This document shows, piece by piece, positions 56,686 to 64,000 of a stretch of DNA of 64,000 bases (position 1 is the first letter of the stretch; every line of letters starts with the position of its first letter). Under the pieces are notes generated by a model, which was not told where the DNA came from, did not search any database, and saw nothing but the letters and a program-made list of their open reading frames with translations. The stretch is taken from assembly GCA_947479935.1 (NCBI GenBank), contig CANKBG010000012.1, positions 1-64,000 of the forward strand. The letters are read 5' to 3'. The position numbers were made by a program, and so were the translations under genes. This stretch comes from Comamonadaceae bacterium (GTDB lineage: Bacteria > Pseudomonadota > Gammaproteobacteria > Burkholderiales > Burkholderiaceae_C).

Positions 56686-58095
56686 ATGGCTGAATTCAAG
56701 GAAATCTCCCCCAACGCCCCTGCTGGCGAAAAACTCATGAACTGGGTCGACAACCGCTTTCCTGCGACTTCGTTGTTCAAAGCTCACATGAGCGAATATT
56801 ACGCATCCAAAAATTTGAACATTTGGTATGTGTTTGGCGCTTTGTCATTGCTCGTGTTGGTGATCCAAATTGTCACTGGCATTTTCTTGGTGATGCATTA
56901 CAAACCAGATGCCAGTATGGCATTCGCCTCTGTTGAGTACATCATGCGCGATGTGCCTTGGGGCTGGCTCATTCGCTACATGCATTCCACAGGCGCTTCG
57001 GCGTTCTTCATTGTGGTTTACCTGCACATGTTTCGCGGCCTCATGTATGGCAGTTATCGCAAGCCTCGTGAATTGGTCTGGATTTTTGGCTGCGCCATCT
57101 TCTTGTGCCTCATGGCCGAAGCCTTCATGGGTTACTTGTTGCCTTGGGGGCAAATGTCCTATTGGGGCGCTCAAGTGATCGTGAACTTGTTCTCTGCCAT
57201 TCCCTTCATCGGCCCCGATTTGGCTTTGCTCATTCGCGGCGACTTTGTGGTGGGCGATGCCACTCTGAACCGCTTCTTCAGCTTCCACGTCATTGCAGTG
57301 CCATTGGTTCTGTTGGGCTTGGTGGTGGCGCACATTATTGCGTTGCACGAAGTAGGTTCTAACAACCCAGATGGCGTTGAAATCAAGGCGCCCGGCGCGC
57401 CCAAAGATGCCCATGGCCACCCCTTGGATGGCATCCCTTTCCATCCTTACTACACCGTGCATGACATCTTCTCTGTCAGCATCTTTTTGATGGTGTTCAC
57501 GGCCATTGTGTTTTTTGCGCCTGAGTTTGGTGGCTACTTCTTGGAGTACAACAACTTCATCCCAGCCGACCCCCTCAAGACACCTTTGCACATTGCCCCC
57601 GTTTGGTACTTCACGCCTTACTACTCCATGCTTCGCGCTATCACTGGCGAAATGATGTACGTCCTCATTGTTTGTGTTTTGTTGGGTGCCGTGATGGGTG
57701 TCAAAAACAACGCAATGCCAGGCGTGCTTAAAGCGGGTGTCATTGGCGGTGCTGTGGTCATTTCCGCCCTCATGTTCGGTATCGATGCCAAGTTCTGGGG
57801 CGTGGTGGTCATGGGCGGTGCTGTCGTCATCATGTTCTTCTTGCCTTGGCTCGATTACAGCCCTGTTAAATCCATTCGTTATCGTCCCAATTGGCACAAG
57901 TATGTCTACGCTGTGTTCGTGATTGACTTTTTGATCTTGGGCTACTTGGGCGTGCAACCCCCTTCACCTATCGGTGAGCGTGTTTCACAAGTGGGCACAT
58001 TGTTCTATTTCGGCTTCTTCTTGCTCATGCCTTGGTGGAGCAAGTTGGGTACACCCAAGCCAGTGCCTGACCGCGTTACTTTCGTTGCGCACTAA
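56686..58095 (+). CDS. petB: cytochrome b
   Basis: FPATSLFKAHMSEYYASKNLNIWYVFGALSLLVLVIQIVTGIFLVMHY. Confidence 0.97.
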   Translation: MAEFKEISPNAPAGEKLMNWVDNRFPATSLFKAHMSEYYASKNLNIWYVFGALSLLVLVIQIVTGIFLVMHYKPDASMAFASVEYIMRDVPWGWLIRYMHSTGASAFFIVVYLHMFRGLMYGSYRKPRELVWIFGCAIFLCLMAEAFMGYLLPWGQMSYWGAQVIVNLFSAIPFIGPDLALLIRGDFVVGDATLNRFFSFHVIAVPLVLLGLVVAHIIALHEVGSNNPDGVEIKAPGAPKDAHGHPLDGIPFHPYYTVHDIFSVSIFLMVFTAIVFFAPEFGGYFLEYNNFIPADPLKTPLHIAPVWYFTPYYSMLRAITGEMMYVLIVCVLLGAVMGVKNNAMPGVLKAGVIGGAVVISALMFGIDAKFWGVVVMGGAVVIMFFLPWLDYSPVKSIRYRPNWHKYVYAVFVIDFLILGYLGVQPPSPIGERVSQVGTLFYFGFFLLMPWWSKLGTPKPVPDRVTFVAH

Positions 58096-58113
58096 GCCCA
58101 GGAGTATTTGAAA

Positions 58114-58881
58114 ATGAAAACAATTCAAAAATTTGTACTGGGTTTGTGTTTTGCATTTGCTGCTTTCACGGGTGTGCATGCAGCGGGTGGTAACGCCATT
58201 GCTTGGGACAAAGCGCCCGCTCAAACCAACGACTTAGCCTCTTTGCAAAACGGCGCCAAGTTGTTTGTCAACTATTGTCTGAACTGCCACTCTGCCGCCT
58301 TCATGCGTTACAACCGCTTGCAAGACATCGGTTTAACCAACCAGCAAATCAAAGACAACCTCTTGTTTGCCACTGACAAAGTGGGCGACACCATGAAGGT
58401 CAACCTTGATCCTAAGCAAGCCAAAGACTGGTTTGGTGCTGTACCGCCCGACCTTACTTTGGTGGCCCGTTCACGCTCTGGACATGGCGGCACCGGCGGA
58501 GACTACATCTACACCTACCTGCGCACTTACTACCGCGATGAAGCCAAGCCCACGGGATGGAATAATTTGGCTTTCCCCAATGTCGGTATGCCCAACCCCT
58601 TTTGGGAATTGCAAGGCGAGCGCTCGCCAGTGTATGAAGAGCGTCAAGAGCATGGACATACCACGCAAATCTTCACAGGTTGGAAAACAGTCAAGCCTGG
58701 CACTTTGACTCCTTTGCAGTACGACCAAGCCGTGGGTGACTTGGTGAACTACTTGCAATGGATGTCCGAGCCTGTGCAAAATACCCGTGTTCGCATTGGC
58801 GTGTGGGTCTTGATTTTCTTGTCTATCTTCACTTTCATTGCGTGGCGCTTGAATGCCGCATACTGGAAAGACATTAAGTAA
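58114..58881 (+). CDS. petC: cytochrome c1
   Basis: CLNCHSAAFMRYNRLQDIGLT; C-terminal TM anchor; signal peptide. Confidence 0.96.
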   Translation: MKTIQKFVLGLCFAFAAFTGVHAAGGNAIAWDKAPAQTNDLASLQNGAKLFVNYCLNCHSAAFMRYNRLQDIGLTNQQIKDNLLFATDKVGDTMKVNLDPKQAKDWFGAVPPDLTLVARSRSGHGGTGGDYIYTYLRTYYRDEAKPTGWNNLAFPNVGMPNPFWELQGERSPVYEERQEHGHTTQIFTGWKTVKPGTLTPLQYDQAVGDLVNYLQWMSEPVQNTRVRIGVWVLIFLSIFTFIAWRLNAAYWKDIK

Positions 58882-58915
58882 TAACTCGTGATTCGGGCGC
58901 ATGCCCGAATTGATG

Positions 58916-58957
58916 GAGTGGGCAGGCCCGCCAACCCGGTGGCTTCCCACTCTTTTT
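58916..58957 (+). terminator. terminator between petC and sspA
   Basis: GAGTGGG...GCCA...TGGC..CCCACTC then TTTTT; a second hairpin ATTCGGGC-GCAT-GCCCGAAT lies at 58891..58910. Confidence 0.7.
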
Positions 58958-58977
58958 AATTTTTAGGAGCCTTCACC

Positions 58978-59589
58978 ATGATGGTGCTTTACTCAGGAAC
59001 AACCTGCCCTTTCTCTCACCGTTGCCGCTTTGTGCTGTTTGAGAAAGGCATGGATTTTGAAATTCGCGATGTCGATCTGTACAACAAGCCAGAGGACATC
59101 AATGTCATGAACCCCTATGGCCAAGTGCCCATTTTGGTGGAACGTGATTTGATCTTGTACGAATCCAACATCATCAACGAATACATTGATGAGCGTTTCC
59201 CTCATCCCCAACTCATGCCCGGCGACCCAGTTGACCGCGCTCGTGTTCGCTTGTTCTTGCTCAACTTTGAAAAAGAGTTGTTCGTGCATGTGGCCACTTT
59301 AGAAAACCGCACGCTCAAGGGCAACGACAAAGCTTTGGAAAAAGCCCGCTCGCACATTCGCGACCGTTTAACCCAATTGGCCCCTGTGTTTTTGAAGAAC
59401 AAGTTCATGTTGGGTGATAACTTTTCCATGCTCGATGTGGCCATTGCGCCTTTGCTCTGGCGCCTTGACTTTTACGGCATTGACCTCAGCAAAAATGCTG
59501 CGCCTTTGTTGAAATATGCAGAACGCATCTTCTCTCGTCCTGCCTACATTGAAGCGCTCACACCCTCGGAAAAGGTCATGCGCAAATAA
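58978..59589 (+). CDS. sspA: stringent starvation protein A / GST-fold protein
   Basis: LYSGTTCPFSHRCRFVLFEKGMDFEIRDVDLYNKPEDINVMNPYGQVPILVERDLILYESNIINEYIDERFPHPQLMP. Confidence 0.95.
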   Translation: MMVLYSGTTCPFSHRCRFVLFEKGMDFEIRDVDLYNKPEDINVMNPYGQVPILVERDLILYESNIINEYIDERFPHPQLMPGDPVDRARVRLFLLNFEKELFVHVATLENRTLKGNDKALEKARSHIRDRLTQLAPVFLKNKFMLGDNFSMLDVAIAPLLWRLDFYGIDLSKNAAPLLKYAERIFSRPAYIEALTPSEKVMRK

Positions 59590-59632
59590 TGGTTAAAACC
59601 AGCGCAAGAAATATCGAAAGAGGCATCGCAAC

Positions 59633-60091
59633 ATGGCCATGAATGCACTGGAATCACCCTCAACTCGCCCGTATCTCATCCGTGCGATGTACGAGTGGTG
59701 TACAGATCATTCCTTCACACCCTATGTGGCTGTGAAAGTAGATGCTTCAGTGCAAGTGCCCCGTGAGTTTGTGCAGGGCGGTGAAATTGTGCTAAACATC
59801 AGTTTTGATGCCACCAGCTCCCTGCAATTGGGCAACGAGTTCATAGAATTTAAAGCGCGTTTTGGCGGTAAGCCACGCGACATCATGGTGCCCATTCATC
59901 GCGTCATGGCCATCTATGCGCGAGAAAATGGACAGGGCATGTCCTTCCCCGTCTCCGACTCACCCATGAGCAATACGGTAGTAGGCATGGACAAGTTGCT
60001 CAAGGTGTCTGATACCTCTGAAGCGAGCGATGATTCGGAGAAACCTGTGCCTCCCACACCCACCCGCCCAACGCTTACCAGAATCAAATAA
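59633..60091 (+). CDS. sspB: ClpXP protease specificity-enhancing factor SspB
   Basis: STRPYLIRAMYEWCTDHSFTPYVAVKVD; FGGKPRDIMVPIHRVMAIYARENGQGM; follows sspA. Confidence 0.95.
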   Translation: MAMNALESPSTRPYLIRAMYEWCTDHSFTPYVAVKVDASVQVPREFVQGGEIVLNISFDATSSLQLGNEFIEFKARFGGKPRDIMVPIHRVMAIYARENGQGMSFPVSDSPMSNTVVGMDKLLKVSDTSEASDDSEKPVPPTPTRPTLTRIK

Positions 60092-60154
60092 GCGCGCTCA
60101 AAAACAGCCCGCTTTGCTTAAAAACTGCCATTATTGAATTACAATTCAGCCCGT

Positions 60155-60230
60155 GCCGCTTTAGCTCAGTTGGTAGAGCAACCGCCTTGTAAGCGGTAGG
60201 TCGTCAGTTCGAATCCGACAAGCGGCACCA
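60155..60230 (+). tRNA. tRNA-Thr (anticodon TGT), with encoded CCA
   Basis: GCCGCTT/AAGCGGC acceptor stem, D-loop AGCTCAGTTGGTAGAGC, anticodon loop CTTGTAA, T-arm GTTCGAATC, ACCA end. Confidence 0.97.
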
Positions 60231-60235
60231 TTTTA

Positions 60236-60263
60236 AAAACCAGCCCTTGTGTTGGTTTTTTTT
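60236..60263 (+). terminator. terminator after tRNA-Thr
   Basis: AAAACCA-GCCCTTGTGT-TGGTTTT followed by T run. Confidence 0.75.
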
Positions 60264-60276
60264 CGCCTGTCCGTGG

Positions 60277-60585
60277 TCAGCGTGTGTTTTGTAATATTTT
60301 GAGTCGAATCTTTTCGACCGAATGCCCTTGGCTTCTCAAGTGAGCTTCCAGGGCTGGCAACATTTGACGTAATTTGGCAGCTGCCGCGTTGGAGTTGACC
60401 AATAAACACCATTCGGCTCCCTCAATGGGGCCGGCTTGAATGGCCCCTCGCAAAGGTCCAGGAATGAGCGTTTGAAGAGATTTAAGGCGCAAACTTGACT
60501 CGCGAGTGAGCTCCGTCAGGCGTGCCAAACTGGGCGATTCCTGCGCCGCTTCCATGAGTGTCACTGCCTGATTGATTCTTGCCAT
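60277..60585 (-). CDS. DciA/DUF721-like protein
   Basis: Small protein with LKSLQTLIPGPLRGAIQAGPIEGAEWCLLVNSNAAAAKLRQMLPALEAHLRSQGH, next to secA as DUF721 proteins often are. Confidence 0.65.
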   Translation of the reverse strand: MARINQAVTLMEAAQESPSLARLTELTRESSLRLKSLQTLIPGPLRGAIQAGPIEGAEWCLLVNSNAAAAKLRQMLPALEAHLRSQGHSVEKIRLKILQNTR

Positions 60586-60760
60586 ACCTGCATTATGCGA
60601 GAGCCCCGAAGTTCTGCAGGATAAATTCAGAATCTGCCGCCACTCAGCAGTTAAAATGCCACGTTCACTTGCGCCTAGTGCGCATGTACTTTTGAATCCA
60701 CTTTAAGACAGGATTTTCGAGCTTCCGTTGCTTTGAAAGCAGGGGCTGACTCGTGTCAAC

Positions 60761-63499
60761 ATGGCGACCAATTTTCTGACCAAAATTTTCGGCAGTCGTA
60801 ACGACCGCTTGATCAAGCAATACCGCAAAACTGTGGCGGTGATCAATGCGCTTGAAGCTGAATACGAAACGCTGAGTGATGAACAACTGCGCGGTAAGAC
60901 CGATGAGTTTCGAGCGCGTGTGGGCCAAGGTGAAGAGCTGGACAAAATTTTGCCTGAAGCCTTTGCAGTGGTTCGTGAAGGCTCCAAGCGCGTCATGAAA
61001 ATGCGTCATTTCGATGTGCAAATGGTGGGCGGTATTTCCTTGCACAACGGCAAAATTTCTGAAATGGGAACCGGTGAAGGTAAAACACTGACAGCCACCT
61101 TGGCGGTCTACCTCAATGCGCTGTCCAACAAAGGCGTGCACGTGGTTACGGTCAACGACTATTTAGCCAGTCGCGATGCAAAGTGGATGGGCAAGTTGTA
61201 CAACTTCTTAGGTATGAGTGTTGGCATTAATTTGCCCCAACTCTCGCGTGAAGAAAAACAATCGGCTTACAACTCTGACATTACGTACGGCACCAACAAC
61301 GAATTTGGCTTTGATTACCTGCGTGACAACATGGTGTACGAAGCCAAAGACCGTGTGCAGCGCGGCCTCAACTACGCCATTGTGGACGAGGTCGATTCCA
61401 TTTTGATTGACGAAGCGCGCACACCGCTCATCATCAGTGGCCAAGCCGACGATCACACCGCGCAATACCAAGCCATCAACCAAGTGGTGCCCATCCTCAC
61501 TCGGCAAGAAGGTGAAGCAGACCCTCGCACGGGTGAGGGCATTACCAAGCCAGGCGATTTCACGGTCGATGAAAAATCGCATCAAGTCTTCTTGACTGAG
61601 CAAGGTCATGAAAATGCCGAACGTATTTTGGCCAGTGCAGGCCTCATTCCTGAAGGCGCCAGTCTTTACGATCCCGCCAACATTGCGCTGATGCATCACC
61701 TGACGGCTGCTTTGCGCGCCAATCACATTTATCACCGCGACCAACACTATGTGGTGCAAGAAGGTGAAATTGTGATCGTCGACGAATTCACCGGCCGTCT
61801 CATGACAGGTCGACGTTGGAGCGATGGTTTGCATCAAGCCGTTGAGGCCAAAGAAGGCGTGGCCATTCAGGCTGAAAACCAAACCATGGCCTCCATCACC
61901 TTTCAAAACTATTTCCGTTTGTACGGAAAGTTGGGCGGCATGACGGGCACAGCCGACACCGAAGCCTACGAGTTCCAAGAAATTTACGGTTTGGAAACGG
62001 TGGTGGTGCCACCCAATCGCATCAGCCGTCGCCAAGACCAACTCGATCGCGTTTACAAATCGGCGCCAGAAAAATACGACGCTGCCATCACTGACATTCG
62101 CGAATGTCATGACCGTGGCCAGCCAGTGTTGGTCGGTACAACTTCCATTGAAAACTCAGAACTCATTTCTGAGATGTTGACCAAAGCCAAGTTGCCTCAT
62201 CAAGTGTTGAATGCCAAGCAGCATGCGCGCGAAGCCGACATCGTGGCGCAAGCCGGCCGTCCCGGCATGATTACCATTGCCACCAACATGGCCGGACGCG
62301 GCACTGACATTGTGCTGGGTGGCAACATTGAAAAAGACATTCAAGCCGTAGAGGCTGACGAAAGTTTGAACGTCCAAGCGCGCGAAGCGAAGGCGGTCCA
62401 AATGCGCACGGATTGGCTTCAAGTCCACGAGCAAGTAAAGGCCTTGGGCGGTTTGAGAATCATTGCCACAGAACGCCATGAGTCGCGTCGCATTGACAAC
62501 CAGTTGCGCGGTCGCTCTGGCCGTCAAGGCGACCCAGGCTCCTCTCGTTTCTATTTGAGTTTGGACGATCCACTCATGCGCATTTTTGCGGGCGATCGTG
62601 TTCGAGCCATCATGGATCGTTTGAAAATGCCAGAAGGTGAAGCCATTGAAGCAGGCATGGTAACTCGCAGCATTGAAAGTGCACAGCGCAAAGTGGAAGC
62701 CCGCAACTTTGACGTTCGCAAACAGTTGTTGGAATACGACGACGTTTCCAACGATCAACGCAAGGTCATTTACCAACAGCGCAACGACATCTTGGATGCC
62801 ACTGAAATGGACGCGCAAATTACGGGCTTGCGCGAGGGCAGCTTTACCGATTTGGTTCGCCAATATGTGCCCGAAGAAACTGTGGAAGAGCAATGGGACT
62901 TGGTGGGTCTTGAGCGCGTGTTGCTGGATGAGTGGCAAATTGACTTGCCTTTGCGTGAAAAAGTGGCTGCAGCCACTGCCATCACCGACGACGAAATTCT
63001 TTCAATGGTTTTGGAGGCCGCCAATCTGGCGTTCAAAGTCAAGCTCGATGCCATCGGCGTTGAAAACTTTGTGCCATTTGAGCGCGTGGTTCTGCTGCAG
63101 AGCATTGACACTCACTGGCGGGAACACCTCAGCTCTTTAGATTATTTGCGGCAAGGCATTCATCTGCGTGGCTATGCCCAAAAGCAGCCCAAGCAAGAAT
63201 ACAAGCGTGAAGCGTTTGAACTCTTCGGTCAATTGCTCGACTCCGTTAAAAACGAAGTGACGCGTGTTCTCATGAACGTCAAGATTGAATCGACTGCGCA
63301 AATTGAAGAAGCTGCACAGGTGTTGGAAGCGCGTGCTGAAAACATCAATAACATTACCTACACAGCCCCTGACGAAACAGGTGAGCAACAAACACGGTCT
63401 GAGTTTCAAAGCACCTTGATCGCACCGGTGGGTCGCAATGAAGCCTGCCCTTGTGGCAGCGGTAAAAAATACAAGCATTGCCATGGCAAGTTGGCATAA
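60761..63499 (+). CDS. secA: preprotein translocase subunit SecA
   Basis: [57 protein letters not shown]-terminal [14 protein letters not shown]. Confidence 0.98.
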   Translation: MATNFLTKIFGSRNDRLIKQYRKTVAVINALEAEYETLSDEQLRGKTDEFRARVGQGEELDKILPEAFAVVREGSKRVMKMRHFDVQMVGGISLHNGKISEMGTGEGKTLTATLAVYLNALSNKGVHVVTVNDYLASRDAKWMGKLYNFLGMSVGINLPQLSREEKQSAYNSDITYGTNNEFGFDYLRDNMVYEAKDRVQRGLNYAIVDEVDSILIDEARTPLIISGQADDHTAQYQAINQVVPILTRQEGEADPRTGEGITKPGDFTVDEKSHQVFLTEQGHENAERILASAGLIPEGASLYDPANIALMHHLTAALRANHIYHRDQHYVVQEGEIVIVDEFTGRLMTGRRWSDGLHQAVEAKEGVAIQAENQTMASITFQNYFRLYGKLGGMTGTADTEAYEFQEIYGLETVVVPPNRISRRQDQLDRVYKSAPEKYDAAITDIRECHDRGQPVLVGTTSIENSELISEMLTKAKLPHQVLNAKQHAREADIVAQAGRPGMITIATNMAGRGTDIVLGGNIEKDIQAVEADESLNVQAREAKAVQMRTDWLQVHEQVKALGGLRIIATERHESRRIDNQLRGRSGRQGDPGSSRFYLSLDDPLMRIFAGDRVRAIMDRLKMPEGEAIEAGMVTRSIESAQRKVEARNFDVRKQLLEYDDVSNDQRKVIYQQRNDILDATEMDAQITGLREGSFTDLVRQYVPEETVEEQWDLVGLERVLLDEWQIDLPLREKVAAATAITDDEILSMVLEAANLAFKVKLDAIGVENFVPFERVVLLQSIDTHWREHLSSLDYLRQGIHLRGYAQKQPKQEYKREAFELFGQLLDSVKNEVTRVLMNVKIESTAQIEEAAQVLEARAENINNITYTAPDETGEQQTRSEFQSTLIAPVGRNEACPCGSGKKYKHCHGKLA

Positions 63500-63508
63500 G
63501 AGGCTGCT

Positions 63509-64000
63509 ATGACAGTGAATCTCAAGGCCCCCAACCCCGCTGCTATTCTGTCTGTGCCAGGTGTGCGCTTGGGCATTGCCGAGGCGGGGGTGCGCAAAGT
63601 AGGCCGCAAAGACCTCACCCTTATTTTGTTGGACGAAGGGAGCGCGGTGGCGGGTGTGTTCACACAAAACCGTTATTGCGCAGCCCCTGTGCAGGTGTGC
63701 CGCGAGAATTTGAAACAAGTCATCGTTGGGCAAGCCAATACACACATCAGGGCTTTGCTCATCAACACGGGCAATGCCAATGCAGGCACAGGTGCCAAAG
63801 GATTGGTCGATGCAAAGACCACCACTGAGGCCCTTGCTGCATTGCTTAAAGTCAAGCCGCAGCAGGTCTTGCCGTTTTCGACCGGTGTGATCATGGAGAA
63901 TTTGCCGGTGGATCGCATTGTGGCTGGCTTGCCAGCTGCCCTCAGCGATGCACAACCCCAACAATGGGCCAAAGCCGCTGCAGGCATCATGACCACCGAC
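63509..64000 (+). CDS. argJ: glutamate N-acetyltransferase/amino-acid N-acetyltransferase, N-terminal part (runs off window)
   Basis: Translation from 63509: MTVNLKAPNPAAILSVPGVRLGIAEAGVRKVGRKDLTLILLDEGSAVAGVFTQNRYCAAPVQVCRENL. Confidence 0.93.
   Translation, partial: MTVNLKAPNPAAILSVPGVRLGIAEAGVRKVGRKDLTLILLDEGSAVAGVFTQNRYCAAPVQVCRENLKQVIVGQANTHIRALLINTGNANAGTGAKGLVDAKTTTEALAALLKVKPQQVLPFSTGVIMENLPVDRIVAGLPAALSDAQPQQWAKAAAGIMTTD

Noticed and set aside
56845-57957. 370-aa antisense ORF opposite petB
   Set aside because: His/Gln-rich shadow ORF caused by codon bias of the well-supported cytochrome b gene; no recognisable domain.
61208-62110. 300-aa antisense ORF opposite secA
   Set aside because: Shadow ORF on the opposite strand of a clear secA; no family features.

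Overview
This 64 kb window looks like a chromosomal segment of a betaproteobacterium. The gene order (mla-bolA-murA-his-hinT-tatABC, petABC-sspAB, pilMNOPQ-aroKB-dgt) is typical of Burkholderiales/Comamonadaceae; this is inferred from content, not from a database search. Most of it is housekeeping: metK, tandem LpxL/HtrB-like acyltransferases, engB, cytochrome c4, msrPQ, lysA, cyaY, mrcA, a pil cluster, aroKB, dgt, gltBD, mlaFEDACB, murA, the his operon, tatABC, an HtrA-type protease, pdxA, petABC, sspAB, tRNA-Thr, secA and the start of argJ. The 5' edge carries the start of groES (minus strand) with a perfect CIRCE operator. The most interesting signals are: (1) a RAYT-like Y1 transposase gene bounded by 27-bp inverted repeats (26/27 identical), with the same repeat present as a 56-nt near-perfect palindrome in frame inside a molybdenum hydroxylase gene about 26 kb away, with its arms in the opposite (inside-out) orientation; (2) two helically phased palindromes directly upstream of a Fic gene whose product has a C-terminal winged-helix-like region; (3) a reduced pil cluster with a short PilM-like protein, an apparent PilO-PilP fusion and a short secretin; (4) a mutarotase-like gene translationally embedded between hisA and hisF. 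No CRISPR array, rRNA or prophage was seen.
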